Of a DNA stretch of 37,628 bases, positions 23,222 through 31,696 are shown piece by piece (the stretch's first letter is position 1; every line of letters starts with the position of its first letter). Below the pieces are notes generated by a model. That model was not told the DNA's origin. It searched no databases and saw only the letters and a program-made list of their open reading frames with translations. Source of the DNA: Candidatus Sumerlaeota bacterium. GTDB lineage: Bacteria; Sumerlaeota; Sumerlaeia; JADFCW01. The position numbers and the translations under genes were made by a program. The stretch spans positions 1 through 37,628 of the forward strand of contig JADFCW010000020.1 in the NCBI GenBank assembly GCA_017161705.1, written 5' to 3'.

Positions 23222-23818
23222 GTGCATCTGGGTCTTTTCGGCGGCACCTTTGATCCGCCCCATATTTGTCACACGCTGTTCTGTCTCTACGTGCTCGAAA
23301 TGACCGACGTGGAGCGTATTGTCTGGGTGCCGTGCGCCGACCATCCGTTCGGCAAACCGGCGACCGCGTTCGAGCATCGGCTGGCGATGTCGCGTCTGGC
23401 GGCGCGTTCACTCGGCCCGCGGGTGGTCGTATCCGACCTCGAGGCCTCGCTGCCCCGGCCCAGCTACACGATTCATACCGTCGAGGCGCTGCTTCGCACG
23501 CAGCCCGACGCAAAGATTTCGCTCCTGATCGGCTCCGACATTTTGAGCGAGTTGGACCGCTGGGAGCGAATCGAGGACTTGCGGGGGGTGACGCGGATGA
23601 TCGTAGTGCCCCGAGGCGGATTTTCCGTCGCGGGCGATGCGCTGCCATTTGCGCTGCCGCAGCTGAGCAGTTCGGATGTCCGCAAGGCTTTGGCCGAAGG
23701 AAAGTCCGCGGAGGCGGTCCTGAGTCCGGCAGTGCTGGACTACATCCGGCGTCATGGCTTGTATGGAACCGGTCGAAACGCGGGATCGATGACGAGAGGC
23801 AAAAAACAACCTGCTTGA
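23222..23818 (+). CDS. nadD: Nicotinate-nucleotide adenylyltransferase-like protein
   Basis: The 198-residue nucleotidyltransferase has the ATP-binding motif GLFGGTFDPPHICH at its N-terminus, WVPCADHPFGK and PRPSYTIHTVEAL in the NadD pattern, LLIGSDILSELDRWE, and the C-terminal LSSSDVRKAL that closes the active site. It would convert nicotinate mononucleotide and ATP to deamido-NAD in NAD synthesis. GTG 23222 was chosen because the protein should begin right before the first strand (HLGLFGG) and GGGAG lies upstream; the track start adds 32 unrelated residues through repeat sequence. It follows the NAD-linked hydrogenase operon after 150 nt, possibly by chance. CHTLFCLYVL replaces the usual GHxxxA helix start, so a related nucleotidyltransferase activity is possible. 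Confidence 0.8.
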   Translation: MHLGLFGGTFDPPHICHTLFCLYVLEMTDVERIVWVPCADHPFGKPATAFEHRLAMSRLAARSLGPRVVVSDLEASLPRPSYTIHTVEALLRTQPDAKISLLIGSDILSELDRWERIEDLRGVTRMIVVPRGGFSVAGDALPFALPQLSSSDVRKALAEGKSAEAVLSPAVLDYIRRHGLYGTGRNAGSMTRGKKQPA

Positions 23819-23819
23819 T

Positions 23820-23878
23820 TGGTCGGGTCCGACCGATCCGTCCATTTCATCCGTTCTGTCCGATCCGACCGATCGAAG
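23820..23878. repeat. TCCGAC/GTCC-type degenerate tandem repeat
   Basis: GGTCGGGTCCGACC, GATCCGTCC, ATCCGTTCTGTCCG and ATCCGACCGATCG repeat with mixed spacing between nadD and the ABC ATPase gene. It belongs to the same intergenic repeat family. Confidence 0.7.
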
Positions 23879-23895
23879 GGAAGGAAGGCGGCAAA

Positions 23896-24834
23896 ATGGG
23901 CAAGGCGGTTATCCAAATCGAAGGGCTGTCGGTCACCTATAAAAAGGGGTTTCGCCGGCAGCCCGTGCGCGCGGTGCGCGACCTGAGTTTCACCGTGGGC
24001 GAGGGCGAAGTCATCGGCTTCCTCGGCCCCAACGGCGCGGGAAAGTCCTCGACCATCAAGGCCATAATGGGCTTTCTGTTTCCCAGCGCCGGGCGAATCG
24101 AGGTGCTGGGCCATCCAGCAGGCTCAACCGTGGCCAAGCGCCATCTGGGCTATCTGCCCGAGGTTGCGCTGTATTATCCGTTTATGAAACCGCGCGAACT
24201 GCTCTGGTTATACGGCGGTTTGTCCGGGCTGCGTTCCTATGAGCTGGAGCAGCGGATCCCGCAGGTGCTGGAGATGGTGGGGCTGGCCGGCCGCGAAAAC
24301 GCACTGCTGAAAACTTTCTCCAAAGGAATGCAGCAGCGGTTGGGAATCGCACAGGCGCTCATCGGCGATCCGGCGCTTCTGATCTTCGACGAGCTGTCGT
24401 CGGGACTGGATCCCATCGGCCGGCGCGACCTGCGGCAGATCCTGCAGCAATTGAAACAGGAAGGGAAAACGATATTCTTTTCCTCGCACGAGCTGTCCGA
24501 GGTCGAGATGCTGTGCGACCGGATTCTGATCATCAACCGCGGACGGAAAATCCTCGAAGGTCCGCTCGAAGACCTGGTCCGGCCGTGGGGCAACTTTGAA
24601 ATCGAGTTTCGGGCTAGGCCGGGCGGCGGCGCGCTGCCGCCATTGCCAAGACCGCCTGAAGAAACCGCCGACGGCATCCTGCGCTTGCATTTGAGACCGG
24701 ACGATCAGCCGGCGCGTTTGCTTCGGGAACTAGTCATGGCTGACTGCGAGATTATTGAGTTCCGCAGCGAACGCAGCTCGCTGGAACAGGAGTTCATCCG
24801 GATTATCCAGGAGGACGACGCCCACGCGGCGTAA
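23896..24834 (+). CDS. ABC transporter ATP-binding protein
   Basis: The 312-residue ABC ATPase has Walker A GPNGAGKSS, signature FSKGMQQRLGIAQAL, Walker B LLIFDELSSGLDP and switch His in SSHELSEVE. It resembles the CcmA/NatA/YhaQ class of export or multidrug ATPases, with a Q-loop region LGYLPEVALYYPFMKPREL. About 80 residues after the ATPase core (RARPGGGALPPLPRPPEE and LRPDDQPARLLRELVM) match the accessory C-terminal domain of that class. No permease gene neighbours it, so its partner membrane protein must be elsewhere. ATG 23896 follows AAGGAAGG. ruvA starts 112 nt downstream. Confidence 0.9.
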   Translation: MGKAVIQIEGLSVTYKKGFRRQPVRAVRDLSFTVGEGEVIGFLGPNGAGKSSTIKAIMGFLFPSAGRIEVLGHPAGSTVAKRHLGYLPEVALYYPFMKPRELLWLYGGLSGLRSYELEQRIPQVLEMVGLAGRENALLKTFSKGMQQRLGIAQALIGDPALLIFDELSSGLDPIGRRDLRQILQQLKQEGKTIFFSSHELSEVEMLCDRILIINRGRKILEGPLEDLVRPWGNFEIEFRARPGGGALPPLPRPPEETADGILRLHLRPDDQPARLLRELVMADCEIIEFRSERSSLEQEFIRIIQEDDAHAA

Positions 24835-24853
24835 GGAACGGTTGTGGTGTATA

Positions 24854-24905
24854 ATCCGACGTGTCTGACCTGTCTGACTTGTCAGGCGTGTCCGACCTGT
24901 CCGGC
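24854..24905. repeat. TCCGAC-type degenerate tandem repeat
   Basis: About five imperfect 9-10 base units (AATCCGACGT, GTCTGACCT, GTCTGACTT, GTCAGGCGT, GTCCGACCT, GTCCGGCC) lie between the ABC ATPase and ruvA genes. Confidence 0.8.
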
Positions 24906-24946
24906 CGCTCTTCGGCAATCACTCAAAGCAGCCAGGGACCCGCCCT

Positions 24947-25543
24947 ATGATCGAATGGCTTTCGGGGATTCTGCGTTTCAAAGAACCCAACCATATTGTC
25001 GTGGACGTACAGGGCGTCGGCTATGGTATGGATGTTCCGGCAAGCACGTTCGAGCGGCTTCCGGAGGTCGGTTCGCCAGTCGAGCTGCACACCTATTATT
25101 ACGTGCGCGAGGACGAGACGGCGCTGTTCGGGTTTCTTACGCCCGAAGAGCGGACGGTGTTCGAGATTTTCATCAACACCTCGGGCATCGGGCCGAAAAC
25201 CAGCCTCGGCATTTTGTCGTCGGTGCCCATTGGGGAGTTTGCGCGGGCGGTCATGGAGAACGATCTTGCGGCGCTAATGAAAGTGCGCGGTGTCGGACGC
25301 AAAACGGCCGAGCGCCTGATCGTAGAGCTGCGCGACAAAATGAAATCGTTCATGCTGGGACTGGAATCGCGCGGAATACCGCTGGAGAAACCGTCGCCGG
25401 AAGCCGAGGACGCCATAGCGGCGCTGGTGCAGCTGGGCACGCGGCCGGCAGTCGCTGCGCGGGCGGTTCGCCGGGCTGTCGAGATTCTCGGCGACAAGGC
25501 CAGCGGCGAGGCACTTCTGCGCGAGGCGCTGAAACATCGGTGA
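24947..25543 (+). CDS. ruvA: Holliday junction branch-migration protein RuvA
   Basis: The 198-residue RuvA begins MIEWLSGILRFKEPNHIVVDVQGVGYGM (OB domain), followed by the acidic-pin region TYYYVREDETALFGFLTPEER, the helix-hairpin-helix motifs SGIGPKTSLGILS and VRGVGRKTAERLIVEL, and the C-terminal RuvB-binding domain (EDAIAALVQLG). It binds four-way DNA junctions and loads RuvB. The length is normal. ATG 24947 has an AGGGAC-like site. ruvB lies 46 nt downstream. ruvC is not in the window. Confidence 0.97.
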   Translation: MIEWLSGILRFKEPNHIVVDVQGVGYGMDVPASTFERLPEVGSPVELHTYYYVREDETALFGFLTPEERTVFEIFINTSGIGPKTSLGILSSVPIGEFARAVMENDLAALMKVRGVGRKTAERLIVELRDKMKSFMLGLESRGIPLEKPSPEAEDAIAALVQLGTRPAVAARAVRRAVEILGDKASGEALLREALKHR

Positions 25544-25589
25544 TCTTCCCTTGCGGGAATGATAAAGCCGTTTCGGAGAAACCATTCGC

Positions 25590-26615
25590 ATGCCCTTCGA
25601 CAAATCCATCCTCTCGCCTTTTCCCGAAGAAGCCGACCGGCAGGAAGACCGCCGAATCCGTCCGGCCACCTGGCAGGAATTCAGCGGCCAGACCAAAGTG
25701 GTCGAGAAACTGCGCATCAGCATCGGCGCGGCCAAGGCCCGCGGCGAACCCCTCGACCACGTTCTGCTTTACGGCCCGCCCGGTCTGGGCAAAACCACCC
25801 TTGCCCAGATTATCGCCAACGAAATGGGCGTAGCGATCAAGTCCATCTCCGGCCCGGTCATCGAGCGCAAGGACGACCTCGCCTCGATCCTCACCGACCT
25901 TCAGGAAGGCGACGTGCTCTTCATTGACGAGATTCACCGGCTCAACCGCATCGTCGAGGAATGCCTCTATCCGGCGATGGAAGACTTCCGCATCGACATC
26001 GTGCTGGACAAGGGGCTTCACGCGCGCACGCTTCGTATTGACCTCAAGCACTTCACATTGGTCGGCGCCACCACGCGCGCGGGCATGATCACGGGGCCGC
26101 TTCGCAGCCGTTTCGGCATCACCGAGCGCCTTGAGTTTTACACGGTCGCCGAGATCGAGACGATCCTGCGGCGGTCGGCCAGGATCCTCAACGTCGCACT
26201 CGACGAAGCCGGCGCCCGCGAGATCGCCCGCCGCTCGCGCGCCACGCCCCGCATCACCAACCGCCTCCTGCGGCGGGTCCGCGACTATGCCACCGTGCTC
26301 GGCGATGGCATGATCACGCGCGAGATCGCCTCGCAGGCGCTCGACCACCTCGAAGTGGACCATCTGGGGCTCGAGCCGGTGGACCGCCATTTGCTGCGCA
26401 CGATGATCGAAAAGTTCAACGGCGGCCCCGTCGGCCTCGGCACCATCGCCGTCGCCGTGCAGGAAGACGAAGACACGATCGAAGACGTCATCGAGCCGTA
26501 TCTGATCCAGATCGGCTTCCTGCAGCGCACGCCGCGCGGCCGCGTTGTCGCCAAAGCGGCCTATGAACACCTGGGATTGCGGTTCGACCGGCCGGAAAAT
26601 CCGAACTTGTTTTAG
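25590..26615 (+). CDS. ruvB: Holliday junction helicase RuvB
   Basis: The 341-residue AAA+ motor has Walker [12 protein letters not shown], Walker [12 protein letters not shown], sensor 1 [13 protein letters not shown], the arginine-finger region GPLRSRFGI and sensor 2 [18 protein letters not shown]. The C-terminal winged helix ends in [14 protein letters not shown]. It drives branch migration in recombination repair with RuvA, encoded immediately upstream. The spacing of 46 nt suggests one transcript. The length is normal. Confidence 0.97.
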   Translation: MPFDKSILSPFPEEADRQEDRRIRPATWQEFSGQTKVVEKLRISIGAAKARGEPLDHVLLYGPPGLGKTTLAQIIANEMGVAIKSISGPVIERKDDLASILTDLQEGDVLFIDEIHRLNRIVEECLYPAMEDFRIDIVLDKGLHARTLRIDLKHFTLVGATTRAGMITGPLRSRFGITERLEFYTVAEIETILRRSARILNVALDEAGAREIARRSRATPRITNRLLRRVRDYATVLGDGMITREIASQALDHLEVDHLGLEPVDRHLLRTMIEKFNGGPVGLGTIAVAVQEDEDTIEDVIEPYLIQIGFLQRTPRGRVVAKAAYEHLGLRFDRPENPNLF

Positions 26616-26650
26616 TGTTTTGGGAACGGGTTGCGAAGATTGCGAAGCCT

Positions 26651-27337
26651 TCAGCGGATCGCCTGCCACAGCAGGCGTGCTCCAAATCCGCACAGCATCA
26701 ATCCGCCGAAAATATTGACCGCACGGAGAGCGGCGAGGCTGACAAAGCGCCGGCCAAAGTGAAGCACCGTAGTAATCAGCACCACCCAGCTGGCGCAGCC
26801 GATCGGTACGGAGACCGCGAGCCATAGGTAGGCCCATGGATTGCCCGCGGCCGAGTCGCCGACCACTGAACTGAAACTCAGCCACGCTGCCATTGAAAGC
26901 GGATTGCCGGCCATCATCGCCAGGCCGATGGCGTAGCAGCGAAGCGGCGAGGCCTGAACGTCCCGCCTGTGCGGCCTGGCCGATTGGTCCGACTGGTCCG
27001 ACGCGTCTGACTTTCCCCCAAGAATCTCCTGCGGTACTCCCTTCCACCGCACCGCGTCCCGTATCGCCAACAGGCCCAAAGCCTCCAGCATCACCACACC
27101 CATAGCCAACAGCGCCGTTCTCACCGCCGCAAATTGCACCAGATGCGCAACACCCAGGCAGACCAGCGCGAGATAAACCGCGTCGGCGGTCACTGCGCCC
27201 ATGCCCAGCGGGAAGGCTTCGCGATAGCCGGAGCGCAACCCCCGCCGGATGATTTCGATATTCACCGGCCCGATGGGCATGGCCACGCCGAGGCCGATTC
27301 CAAATCCCGTCGCCATTATGGCCCATGCATCGCTCAT
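26651..27337 (-). CDS. LysE/RhtB-family transporter with a repeat-encoded loop
   Basis: This is a multi-spanning membrane protein of the LysE/RhtB amino-acid exporter fold: six hydrophobic segments, with the family hallmark GFGIGLGVAMPIGPVNIEIIRRGLRSGYREAFPLGMGAVTADA near the N-terminus. Between helices 3 and 4 lies an unusual loop KSDASDQSDQSARPHRRDVQ, whose coding DNA is a copy of the intergenic TCCGAC repeat plus a CCCGCCTGT motif. ATG 27337 (MSDAWAIM) is the more natural start; TTG 27373 would add 12 residues, and neither has a strong Shine-Dalgarno. It converges on ruvB across 35 nt. The substrate is unknown. Confidence 0.8.
   Translation of the reverse strand: MSDAWAIMATGFGIGLGVAMPIGPVNIEIIRRGLRSGYREAFPLGMGAVTADAVYLALVCLGVAHLVQFAAVRTALLAMGVVMLEALGLLAIRDAVRWKGVPQEILGGKSDASDQSDQSARPHRRDVQASPLRCYAIGLAMMAGNPLSMAAWLSFSSVVGDSAAGNPWAYLWLAVSVPIGCASWVVLITTVLHFGRRFVSLAALRAVNIFGGLMLCGFGARLLWQAIR
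26959..27012. repeat. Copy of the TCCGAC repeat and CCCGCCTGT motif inside a gene
   Basis: CGTCCCGCCTGTGCGGCC followed by CGATTGGTCCGACTGGTCCGACGCGTCTGAC lies inside the LysE-family gene, in frame, between transmembrane segments. Confidence 0.8.
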
Positions 27338-27476
27338 GAGGGAGCACGTTGGACAATCGAGTTCCAGCTGCAAGAAAAATTTCCACTATACAAGGCCGCT
27401 GCCGCTGAGTTCAGATGAAGGCCGTAGGGGAGATTCCGCGATCGCCCATTCATTTTCCTGCACAGGAGCGCACGCC

Positions 27477-28082
27477 ATGTCGGGCACATTTCAACCGGAA
27501 CTGATCATCGCGGGGCTGGTGCTGTGTTTGTTTGGCTGGACACTCTACTGGGCGGGTCTGCGGCTGATGGGCGCGCTGTGCGGAGCCATCGCAGGTGTCG
27601 CCGTGGCCGCAGTCGCCATTTTGTTTCTGGTGGGCGAGAACCGCACGGCGTTGATATGGGGCGGCGCCGCCGGGGGGCTGATCGGCACCGCTCTTGGCGT
27701 GTATCTGATTGTTCGCGCTCACTATCTCCTGTTTTTCTTTACGGGTGCGGTGGCCGGTTTGGCCACGGCCTGGGTGTTCGAGGCGGCCTGGCTGACATGG
27801 CTCCAGCAATATATCGCTGGGACTTTGGGACAAATCGCTTACTATGGCATCTTCACTCTTGTCGGCGGCCTGGTGATTGTGCTCTCGCATCAGTTTATTG
27901 TCACGTTGCTGACAGCGTTTGCGGGAACAGGCCTGTTTATGCTGGGCCTCCCGCCGCGTTATGCGGTCTGGCTTTGCCTGCCTGTATTTGTCACTTCGCT
28001 GGTTGTTCAGACCGGTGTGCTTCGCGCCCTGGGATTCCGTCCCCCGCCTATGCCCGCGCAGGGTCCCCCGCCTCAGGGGTAA
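27477..28082 (+). CDS. Multi-spanning membrane protein (DUF4203/TMEM198-like)
   Basis: The 201-residue protein has about seven hydrophobic segments rich in Gly and Ala (GLRLMGALCGAIAGVAVAAVAILFLVGE, IWGGAAGGLIGTALGVYLIV, FFFTGAVAGLATAW, VGGLVIVLSHQFIVTLLTAFAGTG). It ends with a Pro-rich cytoplasmic tail (RPPPMPAQGPPPQG). The Gly-rich helix pattern matches DUF4203/TMEM198-type proteins, whose bacterial function is unknown. ATG 27477 is set by CAGGAG 9 nt upstream; the earlier track start runs through the divergent gene's region. It diverges from the LysE gene with a 139-nt gap. Confidence 0.75.
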   Translation: MSGTFQPELIIAGLVLCLFGWTLYWAGLRLMGALCGAIAGVAVAAVAILFLVGENRTALIWGGAAGGLIGTALGVYLIVRAHYLLFFFTGAVAGLATAWVFEAAWLTWLQQYIAGTLGQIAYYGIFTLVGGLVIVLSHQFIVTLLTAFAGTGLFMLGLPPRYAVWLCLPVFVTSLVVQTGVLRALGFRPPPMPAQGPPPQG

Positions 28083-28189
28083 CATGCTGCAAAAGCTGGG
28101 ACTTTTGGCCCTGCAGATTATCTGGTGAGACGGAGACAAAGACTAGAGCGGCAGCGGCAGAGTTGCGGATCAAATCGGCGGCTGCACTC

Positions 28190-28876
28190 TTACGGCACCC
28201 ACGTATAGGGATCGCCCACACCCTGCGCGCCTGTCACATCCGACCCCACGCCGAAGTTGGGGCCTTTCCCCGCGATGAAATTGACCGGCACTCTGCCGCC
28301 GTGCCGGTAGATATCGCCCCAGCTCACTGTGCCGTTGGTTGGATCATAGGGAAGCGCATAGCGCGTGTAGGGATAGCCGGCGCCGCCTCCGCCGCCCGTG
28401 TCGTCGGCCGAATCGGGGCCGTAGCTGACCGCCACCCATTCGGTTTTTTGCGGATTCGTAACCGGCGGCCCGACATATCCCACATGCACCTGCAGGTACG
28501 GATCGAGCAGCCCTGAATCGCCGGGAGGATGAATGGACTGACTGTGCGTGCCGATGCAGACAAACGCATCGGTGACCGGCGTGGTCAAATAGGCCACGGG
28601 TGTGCTCAGCGCAATCCAAAAGTAGCCCGGCGCGGGCGCGGTCCGCGAACCCGCCCCCACCCACGAATGCCAGTAGGGGATGGCGTTCCAGTCCACGCGA
28701 TACGCTTCGAGAGCGTTGGCCAGCGAACGCATATCCGCCTGGACGCGCGCGACTTTCGACCGCGTTTGCGCCTCCAGAAAATTCGGAATGGCGATCGCGG
28801 CCAGAATAGCGATGATTGCCACGACAATGAGCAACTCGATCAGTGTGAATCCGATTCGTCCGCCTGCGTTTCTCAT
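28190..28876 (-). CDS. Type II secretion/type IV pilus-like pseudopilin
   Basis: The 228-residue protein has a class III signal: GGRIGFTLIELLIVVAIIAILAAIAIPNFLEAQTRSKVARV, with cleavage expected between Gly9 and Phe10 by a prepilin peptidase and Glu14 at the +5 position. The body follows the GspG-like small-domain pattern (VQADMRSLANALEAYRVDWNAIP) and then a longer Gly/Pro-rich C-terminal part (DSADDTGGGGGAGYPYTRYALPYDPTNGTV), as in the large single-copy pseudopilins of PVC-like genomes. It is probably a surface or secretion pseudopilin. AGGAGG at 28886-28891 lies 9 nt before ATG 28876. No other secretion gene is adjacent. Confidence 0.88.
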   Translation of the reverse strand: MRNAGGRIGFTLIELLIVVAIIAILAAIAIPNFLEAQTRSKVARVQADMRSLANALEAYRVDWNAIPYWHSWVGAGSRTAPAPGYFWIALSTPVAYLTTPVTDAFVCIGTHSQSIHPPGDSGLLDPYLQVHVGYVGPPVTNPQKTEWVAVSYGPDSADDTGGGGGAGYPYTRYALPYDPTNGTVSWGDIYRHGGRVPVNFIAGKGPNFGVGSDVTGAQGVGDPYTWVP

Positions 28877-29002
28877 GGGTGCAACCTCCTGTTGTCTGCC
28901 GCGTTCTCTTTCACTGGGAAATGAAATTCATGTTGCCTTTGCGATGTCAAATGCAATCCCCAGGTAGAACGAAAATACAGGAGCGGCGGAACAATAGCCG
29001 GC

Positions 29003-29095
29003 AAAAAAAATGAGAGAGCTTGGCCCTCCCGCTCGTCGGTTGCGCGTGTGCGCGAGGCTCACGCGCTCCCGTTTTCAGCGGAGGGCCTGCTCTCC
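29003..29095 (-). terminator. Rho-independent terminator of the MFS gene
   Basis: On the minus strand GAGAGCAGGCCCTCCGCT pairs imperfectly with AGCGGGAGGGCCAAGCTCTC around a GC-rich central loop, followed by ATTTTTTTTGCC (plus-strand A-run at 29003-29010). It lies just after the MFS stop and before the pseudopilin promoter region. Confidence 0.75.
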
Positions 29096-29135
29096 CGAAA
29101 ACCACCCGTCTGCGGCGGCGGCAAACCACACCGCA

Positions 29136-30341
29136 CTATTGCTTGGCTGCCACGTCGCCCTTGGCCTTGGTCACGCCCATGAGCAAAGCCAGAATGATCA
29201 GCGCCACGGCTACGCCAATCAGCACCTGCAGACCTGATTGCACCGAGCCGCCTGCGCTGGCGGCGATCTTGCCGATCAGCTGCACAAAGAACACCGCACC
29301 CGCCAGCCCCACGGCAAAGATGATCCCGAAGACACTGCCATAGACCTTCGGATCGAACTTCGAGAAGGTCACGCCGACAATGGTCGGGAAGCACGGCGCA
29401 CAGGCTAGACCGATCAGCGCCACCAGCACCCACGCCAGGCCAACGCTACCGCTTTGGGTCATGATAAACAGGACGATGGCCGCCAGAAGCCCCATGCCTG
29501 CCACGACCTTGTCGCCCACGCGGGTAATCGCTGGAATCTGCGAGGCGATCAGACGGCCGACCATCATGGCGATGGCGAACATGGACATCATGTAATTGGC
29601 CTTTGCCTTGACGGCCTCTTCAGCAATGCCTGGCGTTTTCTTCAGCACCTCTGACGCGTAGGAGCTTACCCAGGTGCCCATCGAAACTTCGAGGGCAATG
29701 TAGAAGAACAGCGCCAGGGCCGACACCCAAACGGCTATCTGCCCGAGAAGTCCCGCCGCCTGCGAAAACTGGAATCCCGCCGAGGACACTGGATACTCCG
29801 CAAGAATGGCTAAAACGACCGGAAGAAGAACGATCACCGCCAGAACGGTCACATTGGTCGAGTATGCCCCGGGGTTCCTGTTAAATAGCAGTCCCGTCAG
29901 GAGCGGCGTGATAAAAAACCCCAGCCCGAAGAAGATGTTGCCGAAATTGCTGGCCGCCGCCGGATTCTTTCCTCCGAACAACACCACCGGAATCAGCGTA
30001 TTGCCCGCGGTGTTGCAGCACATCGCCCCGATTCCCAGCAAAATGCAAGCGAGCATGGCCATGCTGAAGGATGTCGCGCGCGACAAAAGAAAAATGCACA
30101 GCGCCGTTACGACAAAGCCTAAAATAGCAATCGGCTTGTAGCCCCACTTGTCGCACAACAAACCCGTGACGAGCGACATGATCAGGCAGGCAAACATGAA
30201 CGTGGAACCCAGCTGCCCGAATTGCGCATCGGTGATGTTCAGAAACGGCACCAGATGCACTTTGAGCGCGCCCAACAGGGCGAAGCTCATTCCCAGGCCA
30301 AATACACACAACAATGCTACGACTGCTGCCAACTTCTTCAT
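29136..30341 (-). CDS. Major facilitator superfamily transporter (sugar-type)
   Basis: The 401-residue protein has twelve hydrophobic segments. The loop after helix 2 reads GLLCDKWGYKPIAILG, a version of the MFS motif G-x-x-x-D-R-x-G. The central GIGAMCCNTAGNTLIPVVLFGGKNPAAASNFGNIFFGLGFFITPLLTG resembles FucP/GlcP-type sugar:H+ symporters, which carry a similar N-x-x-N-x-x pattern. The start ATG 30341 has AAGGAG 8 nt upstream. A 384-nt gap separates it from the next minus-strand gene upstream, so it probably has its own promoter. The sugar is unknown, but a glycosidase-like gene lies upstream. Confidence 0.88.
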   Translation of the reverse strand: MKKLAAVVALLCVFGLGMSFALLGALKVHLVPFLNITDAQFGQLGSTFMFACLIMSLVTGLLCDKWGYKPIAILGFVVTALCIFLLSRATSFSMAMLACILLGIGAMCCNTAGNTLIPVVLFGGKNPAAASNFGNIFFGLGFFITPLLTGLLFNRNPGAYSTNVTVLAVIVLLPVVLAILAEYPVSSAGFQFSQAAGLLGQIAVWVSALALFFYIALEVSMGTWVSSYASEVLKKTPGIAEEAVKAKANYMMSMFAIAMMVGRLIASQIPAITRVGDKVVAGMGLLAAIVLFIMTQSGSVGLAWVLVALIGLACAPCFPTIVGVTFSKFDPKVYGSVFGIIFAVGLAGAVFFVQLIGKIAASAGGSVQSGLQVLIGVAVALIILALLMGVTKAKGDVAAKQ

Positions 30342-30725
30342 GGTTCCGTTCTCCTTTCCAGGTGAGATTCATCGGCCCGAATTGCATCCCGTTTGCGGGT
30401 TGCCTTTCCCGCGGGCCTCGTTGCAGCAATGCCGCCCCGAAGGCTGCCAGACAAACACTCTGTTACCCCTTCAACGTCTTTCTGGCGGAAATGCTTCCAC
30501 ACCTCCTCTGCGCTATGGAATATGAACTCGGATGGTTTGGCCCGCTGTAGGAACCTTGGCCGTCAGTCTATGGGGTGCGGTTTTGCCGTCAAGCAAAATA
30601 TGAACCCTCGGAACGCGCTGCGGGTTGTGCTGGCAGCAGCATGGGTATCTTGACCCTAATCCACCGCCCAGGACCGGGCGATAGGACTGAAATCTCATGG
30701 GCAAAATGCCTCTGCCGCCTTCCCG
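30342..30725. other. Gene-free interval between the MFS and glycosidase-like genes
   Basis: This 384-nt interval should hold the MFS promoter on the minus strand and the end of the glycosidase-like transcript. Small track ORFs here have no ribosome sites or recognisable sequence. I see no repeat, RNA gene or convincing operator. Confidence 0.5.
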
Positions 30726-31679
30726 CTAGGGCTTCGGGGTCCATTTCAGCCGGGCAATCTGAATGCCTTTGAGCGAGGGCAGCAGCGCCGCTATATAATA
30801 TTGGCCCTCGTGCAGAAGAATCTCCGGTGCGGCGACCGGCAGCGTGCACACAAAGTAGCGGTCGTTCTCCACGCCGAAGTCCATCGGGTCCTTCGAGGCA
30901 TAGACGCTGGTTTGCGCCTTCACGCCGTAGCGCTGCGTGCGGAACAAATAGAACAAGCCATCCTTCTCGACGACGAACGGACATTCGGCGGAGTAGGGAT
31001 TGCTGCCCGCCCGGCCGCCGAAGGCCACGATTTTCGATTCGCCCCATGTCGTCATGTCCGGCGACGTGCGGCAATAGACCGCCCCTTTGCGCTCCGGATA
31101 GGCCGTATAATAGCAATGCCACAAGTCGCCGATTCGGAGGACCATCGGGTCGCGCGTATTGTTGCCGGCGCCTTCGCCAAACATGCCGGTGCGGCCGTCG
31201 GGGCCGACCACGCGCTCGAACGTTTTGCCATCCGTGCTGCGGGCGCGGCAGATGTGCTCCCAGTCGCCGTAAAACATGTGATAAACGTCGCCGACTTTGA
31301 CCACATGAGGCGCCTGAAGACCGCCGGTTGTTTCGCCGGCCTTCGGATCGGCCTGCAGGGCGATGCCCATCGGTTTCCAGTCGCGATCGGTCAGACGCGC
31401 GCCCTCCCAGCGATAAAAAAGCCGCGTGCGGCCGCCGCAGTTGGTGCCGCGGATGCACGACCACAGCTGCCAGGTGCCGTCGGCGGCCTGCCAGATGGAA
31501 AAGTCCACCGGTTGCTGTTTGGGATTGGTCAGCGGACCAAGGTCGGGATCGCTGGCCGCCTGCCACCATTCGCCGTCAAGGACGGGGACGAGCACGGCCG
31601 GTGCGGCGCCGCAGGGGATTTGCGCAAGTGTCCACAACACGGCAGTCATTACGGCGGTCTGGATGAGTCGAGGTCCCAT
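30726..31679 (-). CDS. Secreted five-bladed beta-propeller protein, glycosidase-like (GH43/GH32 type)
   Basis: The 317-residue protein has an N-terminal signal peptide (MGPRLIQTAVMTAVLWTLAQIPCGAAPA). The body has repeated blades with motifs of family GH43/GH32-type propellers: GGLQAPHVVKVGDVYHMFY, NTRDPMVLRIGDLWHCYYTAY, SAECPFVVEKDGLFYLFRTQRYG and LLHEGQYYIAALLP. RDPMV and the Glu in AECPFV could be catalytic acids, but the enzyme family and substrate cannot be fixed by eye. It would act in the periplasm or outside the cell on oligosaccharides. ATG 31679 has AAGGAG upstream; the longer track ORF to 32396 is not supported. The acylphosphatase-fusion gene ends 17 nt upstream. Confidence 0.8.
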   Translation of the reverse strand: MGPRLIQTAVMTAVLWTLAQIPCGAAPAVLVPVLDGEWWQAASDPDLGPLTNPKQQPVDFSIWQAADGTWQLWSCIRGTNCGGRTRLFYRWEGARLTDRDWKPMGIALQADPKAGETTGGLQAPHVVKVGDVYHMFYGDWEHICRARSTDGKTFERVVGPDGRTGMFGEGAGNNTRDPMVLRIGDLWHCYYTAYPERKGAVYCRTSPDMTTWGESKIVAFGGRAGSNPYSAECPFVVEKDGLFYLFRTQRYGVKAQTSVYASKDPMDFGVENDRYFVCTLPVAAPEILLHEGQYYIAALLPSLKGIQIARLKWTPKP

Positions 31680-31696
31680 GGACTTTCTCCTTGTCT

